In this document: piece by piece, positions 16,724 through 25,743 of the stretch
How positions within the stretch are numbered: the stretch's first letter is position 1
How the letters are laid out: each line of letters begins with the position of its first letter
Assembly: GCF_003977755.1 (NCBI RefSeq)
Contig: NZ_RQWN01000001.1
Location: forward strand, 822,995-886,994
DNA: 64,000 nt
Reading direction: 5' to 3'
Source: Haloterrigena salifodinae
GTDB taxonomy: Archaea; Halobacteriota; Halobacteria; Halobacteriales; Natrialbaceae
Made by a program: the position numbers and the translations under genes
The notes under the pieces: generated by a model
What the model saw: the letters and a program-made list of their open reading frames with translations, nothing else
Told to the model about the DNA's origin: nothing
Databases searched by the model: none

Positions 16724-19700
16724 TTACTCCGTAGCAACCGCGGAGCCGTTCGCGTCGGCCCCCGAACCGGCTCCGTCGGAAACGGACGGCTCGTCCGTTC
16801 CGGCGGGCGATTCGGTCGTCTCCGTTCCCGTCGGCGCTTCCGGTTCGGATTCCGTCGGTGAGCCGTCCGTCGTCGGCTCCGAACCGGCCGACTCCGCCGA
16901 GACGGTGTCTTCGGACGTGCGCTGTTCCTCCGTCGGCTGCTCGGCGGTTGCGTTCGCCGGCTGCTCGTCAGCGTCTGCAGTCGGTTCCGCGTCCGCTGGT
17001 CCGTCCGCCGTCGACTCCGCGCCGGTCGGCGTCTCCGCGGCCTCGGCTTCCTCGATCGTCACGGTGGTCTCGGCGGTCTCGTTCTCGCTCGAGACCGCGA
17101 CCGGGTACTCGCCGGGCTCGAGAGTGATCGTCTCGGCGGTCAGCGTCACGAGTTCAGATTCGGTAGGCGCGAGCGAGACCGGCGTCTCGTTGACGACCGC
17201 GCCGTCGATCGCGAGTTCGACGTCCTGCGTACCGTTCTCTCCGCCGGTGTTCTCGAGGTTGGCGTCAACTACGAGGGTCTCGCCCGCTTCGACCGGCGCG
17301 TTCGTCCCGGCGATCGAGACGGTGAACGCGGCGGGATCGGTCGGTTCGCTCGAATCGATCTCGCCGGCCGGCTCCGTCTGTGCGGTCAGCGGCTCCTCGT
17401 AGTCGTAGTTGCTCATGTCGACCTCCCAGACGAGCCGTTCGTCATCGGTTTCGGGCGTCCAGTCGACGGTAAACGAATCGTTGCCGGGCTCGAGTTCCGA
17501 CGGTGGCTCGTCGTCCGTGGTTCCCTCGACGAACTCGCTGCCGGCCACCAGCGATTCCTCGTTTGGATTCTCGTACTCGAAGGTGACCGCGATTCCGTCC
17601 TCGGTCGGCGTCGTCTCCACCACGCTGATGTTCGGCCGTTCGGGCCGGATCTCCTCGAGACACTCGCTAGCATTCGGATTCAGATAGTCGATCGATCCCG
17701 GCGTCGCTTCGGGCGACGCGAAGCCGGTGATCACGGCGCCCGTATCGCCTTCGGGGACCGTGACGGTCGCGCCGTCGGCCGTCTCGGCGACGGTGAAGTC
17801 GTCGCCGGTCTCGTAGGTGATCGTCCCCTCGAACGGCGCCTCGAGGTCCTCGCCGACCGTGATGGCGTACTCGCCCATCGAGTTGCCGAAGCCGCCACTT
17901 TCGTAGAACGCGGTGCCGACGATGATCCTGTCGCCCGCTTCGAAGGAGCCGGTCACCTCGGCCTGCGAACAGCCGGGGAACGTCGCCTCGAACGTCGCCG
18001 GATCGCCGTCGACCGTGTACTCGACGGACTCGTTCGCCAGTGCCGTGCCGTTCTCGTCGGTGACGGCGACCTCGAGCGTCGCGTTCTCGGAGAGTGGCGG
18101 CTCGAGATCGAGCGACTCGAACTCGGCGGTCTCGTTGGCCTCGAAGAGATCGCTCTCCCCACGTTGCGTGCCGTTCTCGTCGGTCGCGGTGAGTCGGTAG
18201 TCAACGGTCGCGTTCGCCTCGTCGACGACGAGCGTCTCGCCGTCGCCCGTCTGGTCCGACACGTTGAGCGTGGCCGCCGATTCGTTCGGCTCAGCCGGTT
18301 CGTCCGGAGCGTCGTCGACCGTGTACTCGACGGATTCGTTCACCAGCGCCGTGCCGTTGTCGTCGGTGACGGCGACGTCGACCGTCGCGTTCTCGGAGAG
18401 CGGCGAATCGAACTCGAGTTCGAGGTCCGTCACCGTCTCGTTGGCCTCGAACGACTGGCTCTCGGCCGCGGTTCCGTTAGCCGACGCCGTCACCGCGTAG
18501 TCGACGGTCGCGCTCGCTTCGTCGACGGTCAGGTTCTCGCCGTCGCCGGTCTGATCGCTCACTGAGAGCGTCGCGTTCGGCTCGGCCGGTTCCTGCGGTT
18601 CTTGGGGCTCTTGTGGCACCTGCGGCTCGTCGCCGACCGAGACGAACGCCGTGTCGAGCACCGGCACGCCGGCGTCGGTGACGTACGGGACGTCCTCCGC
18701 CCCGTCGGTGTCGCCGTACTCGAACGCTCCGTCGTCGTTCGTATCGTGGTGGACCACCGCGGTAAGGGGCTGGTCCTCCTCGATCGGCTCCTCGAGGTCG
18801 ATCTCGACGTCGGAGTGGCTCCCGGCCTCGAGGGCGCTCGAGGTTCCGAGCACGGCGCCCGGATCGGCGACGGCGTCGGCCGCGTAGACCGCGACGAAGC
18901 CGCCCTCCGAGAGATCGAGTTCGTCGACGGTGACCGTCTCGCCGTCGCTCTCCCGGTCGGCGAACGTGATCGACGCCGTTCCCTCGAGTTCGTCGATCTC
19001 GTCAGCGCGATCCTCGGCGTCGTCCTCGACGAACTGCCGGATCTCGGTCGCGTCGGCGGTCTCCTGCTGGACCGCGTACGCGGTGGCCTCGGATGCAGTC
19101 TCCTGGGTCAGGACCTGTAGTTGCGTGACGCTGATCCGCTGGTACTGGACGACGCGGGCCGTCTCCTGCGTGGCGCTGCTGGCGGCGACCTGGATCTGTT
19201 CGACGGTCGCCTCTTGAGACTGACTCAGTGCGCCGCTGGCACCGCCGGACGCCAGCCGCTGGATCTGCGTGACGTCGACGACCTGTTGCTGGAGCACCGC
19301 TCCCTCGCCGGCGCCGAACGCGGCGGCCTGAATCTGTTCGATCTCGGCGATCTGGTACTGGACCGCCGACTCGATCGCTCCCTGAGACGCGCCGACCGCG
19401 GCGTACTGGATCTGGGTGATCGAAATCTCCTGGTGTTGGACCAACACGCCGCCCGCGGCCCCGTCGGCCGCCGCCTGGATCTGCTCGACCGTGGCCGACT
19501 GGCTCTGATAGATCGCCCCTTTGGCGGCGCCGAACGAGGCCTCCTGAATCTGGCTGATCGAGATCCGCTGGACCTGTTCGACGCTGACGGTCTGGATCTG
19601 CGTCAGCGCTCCCCTGCCGGCCCCGCGAGCCGCGGCCTGGGTCTGCTCGACGGAGACCGCCTGCCGCTGGACGAGCGCACCCTTCGCGGCGCCGGTGGCG

Positions 19701-20725
19701 GCCTTCTGCACCTGCTTGATGTTCACGCGCTGGCGCTGCTCGACGTCGACCTCCTGGCTCTGTTCGCCTGCGAGGGCTGCGGGGACGCTCCCCTCGAGTG
19801 CCCCCGCGGACGCGCCGGCCGCCGCGTGCTGGACGTGCTCGAGCGTGATCCGCTGGCGCTGTTCGACGGTGATCTTCTGGTACTGCTCGAGGACGCCGTA
19901 GGCCGCCCCCTGCGCGGCCTCCTGGGTCTTCGGGTGATCCCGAACGTCGCTATCGCCCGCTTCCCGGCACGCCCCCGCCGCGGCCCCGCGCGTGGCGACC
20001 TGAATCTGGTCGACGTCGGCGTGCTGTTTCTGGGCGAGCGCGCCGTGGGTCGCTCCCCACGTCGCGCTCTGCATCTGGTCCGCTGAGACCGTCTGCGACT
20101 GGGTGAGCGCGCCGTCGGTTGCGCCACCGACCGCGGACTGGATCTGTTCGATCTCGGCATCCTGAGACTGGATCAGCGAACCGTGGACCGCGCCGGCCGT
20201 CGCCGCCTGAATCTGCTCGGCGTCGGCCGCCTGATGCTGGGCCGCCGACCGGCTGGCGGCCTCGACGGCCGTCGCGCGCTGTTCCTGGGTTACCTCGATG
20301 CCCTGCTGCTGGGCCAGTTCGATCCCCTCGTCGACGCCGGCCTCGACGGCCGTCGTCTGTTCCTGTGCGAGCGAGGCGCTCGCGTCGGCGTCGGTGGTCG
20401 CCTCCGCGTCGGTCGCGGCCGATTCGGCCGCGGAGTCGAACGACACTAACTCGCCGTCTCCGCCCGATTGACTCGCACGCACCGGTTCACGATCCGCCGC
20501 ATCCGCGGCAGTGGCGTTCGCACTCCCGCTGCCGTCGTCTTGACTGGCGGTTGCACTGTCTGCAGCGGCGATACCGGCCGTTCTGCCGTTTCCCTCCCCG
20601 GGAGCGCTCTCGCCGCCCTCGAACGGGACGATACCGCCGCCGAGCAGCGGAAGTGCCACTACGCTCGTGACCAGCAGCGCGGCGACGGCGAGCACCGCTA
20701 CGGCCGCGCCTCGAGACCGATTCAT
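16724..20725 (-). CDS. giant exported Q-x-Q repeat protein with DUF7282-like and CARDB-like domains
   Basis: 1333 residues. Residues 8-30 form a hydrophobic signal/anchor. Residues 143-562 hold about 15 units of some 23 residues of the form V-x-V-x-Q-I-Q-x-A-A-x-G-A-x-x-G-A-L-x-Q-x-Q. Residues 585-695 look like DUF7282 (ITFADRESDGETVTVDELDL). Then come a PQEPQEPQEP linker, two Ig-like repeats (each starting LxVSDQTGDGE, about 718-900), a further beta region, and a CARDB-like domain (about 1120-1215). The tail (1216-1333) is Thr/Glu/Ser/Pro low complexity with no PGF-CTERM or final helix. Probably a cell-surface or secreted structural or adhesive protein held by its N-terminal helix. The repeat type is not one I can name. 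Confidence 0.8.
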   Translation of the reverse strand: MNRSRGAAVAVLAVAALLVTSVVALPLLGGGIVPFEGGESAPGEGNGRTAGIAAADSATASQDDGSGSANATAADAADREPVRASQSGGDGELVSFDSAAESAATDAEATTDADASASLAQEQTTAVEAGVDEGIELAQQQGIEVTQEQRATAVEAASRSAAQHQAADAEQIQAATAGAVHGSLIQSQDAEIEQIQSAVGGATDGALTQSQTVSADQMQSATWGATHGALAQKQHADVDQIQVATRGAAAGACREAGDSDVRDHPKTQEAAQGAAYGVLEQYQKITVEQRQRITLEHVQHAAAGASAGALEGSVPAALAGEQSQEVDVEQRQRVNIKQVQKAATGAAKGALVQRQAVSVEQTQAAARGAGRGALTQIQTVSVEQVQRISISQIQEASFGAAKGAIYQSQSATVEQIQAAADGAAGGVLVQHQEISITQIQYAAVGASQGAIESAVQYQIAEIEQIQAAAFGAGEGAVLQQQVVDVTQIQRLASGGASGALSQSQEATVEQIQVAASSATQETARVVQYQRISVTQLQVLTQETASEATAYAVQQETADATEIRQFVEDDAEDRADEIDELEGTASITFADRESDGETVTVDELDLSEGGFVAVYAADAVADPGAVLGTSSALEAGSHSDVEIDLEEPIEEDQPLTAVVHHDTNDDGAFEYGDTDGAEDVPYVTDAGVPVLDTAFVSVGDEPQVPQEPQEPQEPAEPNATLSVSDQTGDGENLTVDEASATVDYAVTASANGTAAESQSFEANETVTDLELEFDSPLSENATVDVAVTDDNGTALVNESVEYTVDDAPDEPAEPNESAATLNVSDQTGDGETLVVDEANATVDYRLTATDENGTQRGESDLFEANETAEFESLDLEPPLSENATLEVAVTDENGTALANESVEYTVDGDPATFEATFPGCSQAEVTGSFEAGDRIIVGTAFYESGGFGNSMGEYAITVGEDLEAPFEGTITYETGDDFTVAETADGATVTVPEGDTGAVITGFASPEATPGSIDYLNPNASECLEEIRPERPNISVVETTPTEDGIAVTFEYENPNEESLVAGSEFVEGTTDDEPPSELEPGNDSFTVDWTPETDDERLVWEVDMSNYDYEEPLTAQTEPAGEIDSSEPTDPAAFTVSIAGTNAPVEAGETLVVDANLENTGGENGTQDVELAIDGAVVNETPVSLAPTESELVTLTAETITLEPGEYPVAVSSENETAETTVTIEEAEAAETPTGAESTADGPADAEPTADADEQPANATAEQPTEEQRTSEDTVSAESAGSEPTTDGSPTESEPEAPTGTETTESPAGTDEPSVSDGAGSGADANGSAVATE
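19040..20299 (-). repeat. tandem 23-residue Q-x-Q repeats inside the giant protein
   Basis: Examples of units: VSVEQTQAAARGAGRGALTQ, AEIEQIQAAAFGAGEGAVLQ, ATVEQIQAAADGAAGGVLVQ. The strand-like V-x-V-x-Q-x-Q part alternates with a small-residue helix or turn. Three units carry an inserted extra strand (for example VEQVQRISISQIQ), and one is interrupted by GACREAGDSDVRDHPK at residues 251-266. DNA copies differ at many third positions, so the repeats are old or kept apart by selection. Confidence 0.85.
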
Positions 20726-20962
20726 GGCTCGACGCTCCTGCCGGCCCGACCGCTCGATCGGTTCGCTCGCTCCCCACGTTTAGAGCGACCATCGCGGCTC
20801 CAGCGGCCTCTGAGACCGTCGCGGTCCCACCGTCCGCGAGTCGGCCGCTGGCTACGTCTCGGTTCCCGATTGCCCCTCGGTCCGAACCGGCTACGTACGG
20901 ATGACATCAGCTTTCTATCACGGGAGCGAAAGAGCGCATAAGGCCAGCGGGTCGTTTCGGTT

Positions 20963-20989
20963 AGTAATCGGACATAATCTCCGATTACT
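20963..20989. promoter_or_regulatory. perfect 10-bp palindrome, candidate operator
   Basis: AGTAATCGGA, seven-base spacer CATAATC, TCCGATTACT. Such long perfect dyads are rare in this GC-rich sequence and it lies in the shared upstream space of two divergent transcripts, about 240 bases from each start. It may be a regulator site or an RNA hairpin; no T-run follows on either side. Confidence 0.45.
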
Positions 20990-21186
20990 CCCCTCGAGCG
21001 CGGCGTCTCCTACCAGAGCGGCGCTCTCGAGGGAGCGGCTATTTCGGACGCGTTCAGGCCTCGATCGATCTTGATTCGCCTCGAAATGTCCGTTTCTGGA
21101 GAGGAAGCGGCCTATTTCGGCCCCTCCCGGCGGACCGGGATCCGTCCCACCGCGCGTAGATGTCAATCTGTTGACTTTCCACACCC

Positions 21187-21218
21187 TCGGAAACCGAAGT
21201 GTTGAACTTGGTTTACGA
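21187..21218. promoter_or_regulatory. BirA-type biotin operator upstream of bioY
   Basis: TCGGAAACC, 14-base spacer, GGTTTACGA. The known bacterial/archaeal BirA consensus is TTGTAAACC-N14-16-GGTTTACAA; the left arm matches 7 of 9 and the right 8 of 9, with the correct spacing. It ends 13 bases before the bioY ATG, so a bound BirA-biotin complex would cover the transcription start and repress bioYMN when biotin is plentiful. BirA itself is not in the window. Confidence 0.75.
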
Positions 21219-21231
21219 GAGTGGGAGTGGT

Positions 21232-21819
21232 ATGGCAACGAATCGAGAGACGGTCGATCTCGTCGACGGGGACGTCGTCCGGCAGTTCGCTCGCGCGGCG
21301 GTGCTGGCGGCGCTGGTGGGGGCGTCGATATTCGTGACGATCCCGTATCCGTTTTCGCCGGCGCCGATCACGCTGCAGGTCCTGTTCGTCTTTCTCGCCG
21401 GCCTCGTCTTGGGGCCGGTCTGGGGAGCCGTCTCGATGCTCCTCTACCTGACCGCCGGCGCGGCCGGCCTCCCGGTCTTTTCGGGGATGGAGGCCGGATT
21501 TGGCCCCCTCGTCGGAAATACCGCGGGCTACCTCTGGTCGTACCCGCTCGCGGCGGCGCTGATCGGCGCCGTCGTTCACCGGGGCACGGACCTCCGAAAT
21601 CCCGCCGACGTCCCCCTGCCGATCGTCGTCGCCGCGCTCGTCGCCGCGACGATCCTCATCTACGCCATGGGGACGGCGTACGCGGCCTGGCTTCAGGCCC
21701 TCGAGCCCTGGGAGGCGATCACCGTCTACGCGCTCCATTTCGTTCCCGCCGAACTGGTCAAGATGGTCGCCGCGATCGCGATCGTCGAGAGCGGGCGACT
21801 CGAGCCGGTCGGATCGTGA
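21232..21819 (+). CDS. bioY: biotin transporter substrate-binding subunit BioY
   Basis: 195 residues with six membrane helices, S-component of the energy-coupling-factor biotin importer. Family text is clear: SPAPITLQVLFVFLAG, LGPVWGAVSMLLYLTAG, FSGMEAGFGPLVGNTAGYL. It binds biotin in the membrane and is moved by the BioM/BioN module encoded next. GTGGGAGTGG before the ATG (21232) contains a plausible ribosome site. Expected control by the BirA-type operator at 21187-21218. Confidence 0.95.
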   Translation: MATNRETVDLVDGDVVRQFARAAVLAALVGASIFVTIPYPFSPAPITLQVLFVFLAGLVLGPVWGAVSMLLYLTAGAAGLPVFSGMEAGFGPLVGNTAGYLWSYPLAAALIGAVVHRGTDLRNPADVPLPIVVAALVAATILIYAMGTAYAAWLQALEPWEAITVYALHFVPAELVKMVAAIAIVESGRLEPVGS

Positions 21820-21859
21820 TCGCTCGAGTGACGCCACCGACCCCGTCAGCGAGGACGCG

Positions 21860-22564
21860 ATGATCGAGTTTCGCTCCGTTACCTACGCTTTCGACGAGGT
21901 CCCGGTCCTCGAGGACGTCTCGCTGACCATCGGCGACGGCGAGTTCGTCGTCCTCGCGGGTGCCAACGGGAGCGGCAAGACGACTCTGCTGCGCCACTGT
22001 AACGGGCTGGTGACACCCGACGCGGGGGAAGTACTGATCGACGGGACCCCGGTCACCGAGAATCTCGTCGCCGCTCGCTCGAGCGTCGGCATGGTCTTCC
22101 AGCACCCGCGCGACCAGTTCGTCGCCGCGACGATCGGCGCCGACGTCGCCTTCGGCCCCGAGAACCTCGGCCTCGAGCGCACCGAGATCGACCGCCGCGT
22201 GGCCGACGCCCTCGAGGCCGTCAACATGGCCGGCCGCGAGGACGAGCGGATCGACGCGCTCTCGGGAGGCGAACAGTCCCGCGTGGCCATCGCCGGCGCG
22301 CTCGCGATGGAACCCACGCACCTCGTCTTAGACGAACCGTTCACCGGGTTGGACGATCCGGCCCGCCGATCCGTCCTCTCGCGACTCGAGGCGCTCTCGG
22401 CGGACGGAACCGGAATCCTGCTCGCGACCCACGACCTCCGAGACGTGCTCGACCTGACTGACCGCGTCGTCGCCATGCGGGACGGCGCAGTCGCCGTCGA
22501 TGACTCGCCCGACCGCGCGCTCGAGGCGCTGTCGGCGTTCGAGGTTCGAGTGCCCGATAGCTGA
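21860..22564 (+). CDS. bioM: ECF-type biotin transporter ATPase BioM
   Basis: 234-residue ABC ATPase: Walker A GANGSGKTT, Q-loop VFQHPRDQFV, signature LSGGEQSRVAI, Walker B HLVLDEPFTGLDD and the switch His in LLATHD. It hydrolyses ATP on the cytoplasmic face to drive biotin uptake through BioY and BioN. The Q-loop form HPRDQ is typical of energy-coupling-factor ATPases. It lies 40 bases after bioY, one operon. Confidence 0.95.
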   Translation: MIEFRSVTYAFDEVPVLEDVSLTIGDGEFVVLAGANGSGKTTLLRHCNGLVTPDAGEVLIDGTPVTENLVAARSSVGMVFQHPRDQFVAATIGADVAFGPENLGLERTEIDRRVADALEAVNMAGREDERIDALSGGEQSRVAIAGALAMEPTHLVLDEPFTGLDDPARRSVLSRLEALSADGTGILLATHDLRDVLDLTDRVVAMRDGAVAVDDSPDRALEALSAFEVRVPDS

Positions 22565-22609
22565 CCGCACGCGGCGCGACGATCGCCGTCCCCGCCATCG
22601 ATACCGACG

Positions 22610-23314
22610 ATGCTCACCTACGACCCCGACGACACGCTCGCCCACCGGCTCGATCCCCGCTCGAAGCTGGCCGTCCAACTCGGATTCGCCGCGACCGCGC
22701 TGGCACATACGAGCCCGCGGGCGCTGGTCGCGCTCACCACCGTCGCCGCGGCGATCCTGCTCGCCGCTCGCGTCCCGCTCCGCGAGACGTTGTCTGCCTA
22801 TCGCTTTGCCCTGCTCTTCCTCTCGCTCGCGCCGGTGCTCGCGGCGCTCACGTTCGGTCCGCCCTGGATCGACCTCGCGGACGGCCTCGCCTCTGCGCGG
22901 GCGAGCTACCGCGTCCTGCTCGTCCTGTTCGTCAGCGCCGCGTACGTCCGCTCGACGACGGTCCGGGACTCTCGAGCCGCGATCCAGCGGACGGTTCCCG
23001 GGAAACCGGGCCAGCTCCTCGGGATCGGCGTCGCGCTCGTCTTCCGGTTCCTGCCGGTCCTGCAGGCCGACCTGCGAACGATCAGCGACGCGATGGCGGC
23101 CCGACTGGGCGACCAGCGAAGCGCCGTCGACCGCGCGAGTACGCTGGGACTGCTGGGCCTCTCGCGGGCGTTCGACCGGGCCGATCGCCTCGCGCTCGCT
23201 ATGCAGGCGCGGTGTTTCGCCTGGAATCCAACCCTGCCCGCGCTGTCGCTCTCGCGACTCGACTATCCCGCCCTCGTCGTCGCCGTCGTGCTCGCGCTAT
23301 CGGCGTTACTGTAG
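22610..23314 (+). CDS. bioN: ECF-type biotin transporter transmembrane subunit BioN
   Basis: 234 residues, CbiQ/EcfT family, with the start YDPDDTLAHRLDPRSKLAV and about five membrane helices. EcfT proteins couple ATPase to S-component through two A-x-R-G helices; here they read AMAARLGDQR and AMQARCFAW, so the final Gly of both motifs is replaced (Leu, Cys). The overall fold and operon place are unambiguous, so this is probably tolerated variation. Completes a bioYMN operon. Confidence 0.92.
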   Translation: MLTYDPDDTLAHRLDPRSKLAVQLGFAATALAHTSPRALVALTTVAAAILLAARVPLRETLSAYRFALLFLSLAPVLAALTFGPPWIDLADGLASARASYRVLLVLFVSAAYVRSTTVRDSRAAIQRTVPGKPGQLLGIGVALVFRFLPVLQADLRTISDAMAARLGDQRSAVDRASTLGLLGLSRAFDRADRLALAMQARCFAWNPTLPALSLSRLDYPALVVAVVLALSALL

Positions 23315-23455
23315 GGGAACCGGATCCGCGGCGGTGCGATCCTCGAGACGGGCGCCACTCGGGAGCGGGGACGAGACTCCGCAGGCCGCAGTGGACGTGC
23401 ACGTCCCGTACATTCCGGCCCGGCCTTCATTACGACCGGCGCCGGAGTTCGGCAC

Positions 23456-24982
23456 ATGGAGGAGTACGATTTCCTGGGCGTCGGTTCGGGATCGGGGCTC
23501 GACGTCGCGAACGCGGCTGCACAGCGCGATCAGTCGGTCGCCGTCGTCGAGAAGGGGCGGCTCGGTGGCACCTGTCTGAACCGCGGCTGTATCCCCTCGA
23601 AGCAGTTGTTGTACCGCGCGGAGGTCCTCGAGACGGTCGAGCGCGCCGAGGAGTTCGGGATCGAGGCGTCGGTCGACGACGTCGCGTTCTCCGAGATCGT
23701 CCGCGAGGTCAACGAGGACGTCGCCGGAAGCTCGGAGTCGATCCGCCGGGGGCTCGAGTCCTCCTCGGATCACGACCTCTACCAGGCGGAAGGGGAGTTC
23801 GTCGACGAGCGAACCGTCGAACTCTCGGGCGGGGACCACGACGGCGAGCGCCTGACCGCCGAAACGGTTCTCGTCGCGGCCGGAACCCGGCCCGGCGTCC
23901 CGCCGATCGACGGCATCGAGGACGCCGACTACCTGACGAGCCGAGAGGCGCTCCGACTCGAGGAGCCGCCGGAACACCTCGTCATCGTCGGCGGCGGCTA
24001 CATCGCGGCGGAGCTGGGCCACTTCTTCGGAACGTTCGGCAGCGACGTCTCGATTATCGGACGGCGCCCGCACCTGCTGCCGGACGCCGACGCGGCGGTC
24101 GCCGCCGAGTTCACGGAGCGACTCGCGGACCGGTACGACGTGTACACGGGCTACGAAGCCACGGCCGTCTCGGAGTCCGACGGCGAGGTGACCATCGAGG
24201 CGCGGCCGTATCCGGCGGCCGACTCCGAATCGGAAGCGGAATCGGAGATGGGAGCGGAACCGGGATCGACACCGTACCCGGCGCCCGAAGGCGGCGAGGG
24301 CGCGGCCGAGCGGCTCTCCGTCACCGGCGACGAACTGCTCGTCGCCACCGGGCGCGTTCCGAACACCGATACGCTGAACGTCGGCGCAGCCGGGATCGAG
24401 ACCGACGAGATGGGGTTCGTCGAAACCGACGAGTACCTGCGGACCAGCGCCGAGAGCGTCTGGGCACTGGGCGACATCGTCGGCGAGTACCTGCTCAAGC
24501 ACAACGCCAACCACGAGGCCCGGGCCGTCGTTCGCAACCTCTTCGGCGACGACCTCGAGCCGGTCGACTACGACGCGATGCCCTTCGCCGTCTTCTCCTT
24601 GCCGGAGGTCGCCGGCGTCGGCGCCACGGAGGCGGAACTGCAGGCCGCCGACCGCGACTACGCCAAGCGCACGTACCGGTACGAGGACACCGCCCGCGGC
24701 TCGGCGATGAAGGCCGAGGGGATGGTCAAGCCGCTCATCTCCCTCGAGGGAGAGATCCTCGGCTGTCACATCGTCGGCCCAGAGGCCTCTAATTTGATCG
24801 AGGAAGTCGTCGTCGCGATGACGGCCGGCTCGGGAACGGTTCGAGACATTCGAGAGTCGGTGCACATCCACCCCGCGCTCTCGGAGGTCATCCAGCGAGC
24901 GTTCTCGGGGCAGTTCACCCGCGGCGGGCACGATCATGCCCACGACCACGGACACGACCACGGTCATCGTCACGACCACTAA
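23456..24982 (+). CDS. FAD-dependent disulfide reductase (dihydrolipoyl dehydrogenase / bis-gamma-glutamylcystine reductase type)
   Basis: 508 residues. FAD-binding GVGSGSGLDVANAA, redox disulfide GGTCLNRGCIPSK (C-x4-C), NAD(P) site IVGGGYIAAELG, FAD motif WALGDI and the dimer-interface active base HIHPALSEV. Homologues are usually called dihydrolipoyl dehydrogenase, but the GSGSG start resembles mycothione reductase and the haloarchaeal bis-gamma-glutamylcystine reductase, and no 2-oxoacid dehydrogenase genes adjoin it. A 30-residue acidic insertion (about 255-285) and a His-rich tail (HDHAHDHGHDHGHRHDH, 17 residues) are unusual and suggest metal binding. Confidence 0.85.
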   Translation: MEEYDFLGVGSGSGLDVANAAAQRDQSVAVVEKGRLGGTCLNRGCIPSKQLLYRAEVLETVERAEEFGIEASVDDVAFSEIVREVNEDVAGSSESIRRGLESSSDHDLYQAEGEFVDERTVELSGGDHDGERLTAETVLVAAGTRPGVPPIDGIEDADYLTSREALRLEEPPEHLVIVGGGYIAAELGHFFGTFGSDVSIIGRRPHLLPDADAAVAAEFTERLADRYDVYTGYEATAVSESDGEVTIEARPYPAADSESEAESEMGAEPGSTPYPAPEGGEGAAERLSVTGDELLVATGRVPNTDTLNVGAAGIETDEMGFVETDEYLRTSAESVWALGDIVGEYLLKHNANHEARAVVRNLFGDDLEPVDYDAMPFAVFSLPEVAGVGATEAELQAADRDYAKRTYRYEDTARGSAMKAEGMVKPLISLEGEILGCHIVGPEASNLIEEVVVAMTAGSGTVRDIRESVHIHPALSEVIQRAFSGQFTRGGHDHAHDHGHDHGHRHDH

Positions 24983-25092
24983 CTCGAATAACAGATCGGG
25001 CCCACTGGGACCGCTCGGCCTCCGTCGATGTTGCAGCGGGCGCACACGCCCGCCGGTCCGTTTTATCCGCGGATGGCCTGCGTTCACGTGTA

Positions 25093-25449
25093 ATGGTAAA
25101 CGCAGCCATCGTCATTCTCGCAGGTACCGAATCGCACGCCGACACCGGTCGACTCGTCAACGGACTCGAGGCGGCAAAGGAGTTCGCCGAGAACGACGAC
25201 GACGAACTCGAACTCATCTTCGACGGGGCGGGCACCCAGTGGGTCGAGGAGTTGGAAGACGAGGACCACGACTACTACGACCTCTACGAGTCCGTGCAGG
25301 ACGAAGTGGCCGTCTGCGATCACTGCGCCGGAGCGTTCGGCGTCGACGACGCCGTCGAAGACCAGGGGCTCGTCCGCATCGACGAGAACGAGGGCCACCC
25401 CAGCATCCGTTCGATGGTCGACGACGACTACGAGATCATCACGTTCTAA
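25093..25449 (+). CDS. DsrE-family protein
   Basis: 118 residues, beginning MVNAAIVILAGTESHADTGR with the P-loop-like strand-turn of DsrE/TusD proteins and the later text DEVAVCDHCAGAFGV. Two cysteines (CDHC) may carry persulfide sulfur or form a disulfide. DsrE-like proteins move sulfur in the cytoplasm. TTTTATCC at 25061-25068 is a good TATA, about 29 bases before ATG 25093, so it has its own promoter although it follows the disulfide reductase; the neighbourhood hints at thiol chemistry. Confidence 0.85.
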   Translation: MVNAAIVILAGTESHADTGRLVNGLEAAKEFAENDDDELELIFDGAGTQWVEELEDEDHDYYDLYESVQDEVAVCDHCAGAFGVDDAVEDQGLVRIDENEGHPSIRSMVDDDYEIITF

Positions 25450-25743
25450 CGGCTCTCGCCGAGCGCGCTGTTTTCGGCCGTAGTTCGACCCGGAGCGACG
25501 AGCGCGGATCGGGTTTCGTTCGACGCGATCGGACCCTGATGCGCCGTCGTCGGTATCGATCGCAACGACACCGTTCCGATCGGCGTCCGATCGATAAGAG
25601 CGGATTAGTTCGTCCAATCGCGCCTTAGATCGCCCGCGCGAGCGAAACATCCTGCTAAAGCCTTACGGGAATGAGCGTTTGCCGTGCCACAACGATTCGT
25701 CCCATTCTTTGCTCCGATCCCCACGGAATACATGTGGTAACAG

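Larger units (their letters stand above)
20726..21231. other. intergenic region between divergent giant protein and bioY genes
   Basis: About 500 bases without a supported gene. It contains the 10-bp palindrome at 20963-20989, two copies of the word AGCGGC(C)TATTTCGG (near 21036 and 21107), and the bioY operator at its right end. On the minus strand CCTTATGCG near 20937-20945 could be a weak TATA for the giant gene, which would leave a long leader. Confidence 0.5.

Noticed and set aside
18162-20086. Long plus-strand frames opposite the giant protein
   Set aside because: They mirror the repeats on the other strand; Leu/Asp/Arg composition is that of antisense shadow and no start signals are present.
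19040-20299. CRISPR array
   Set aside because: The DNA repeats are about 69 bases, imperfect, in frame with a protein and without unique spacers of uniform size.
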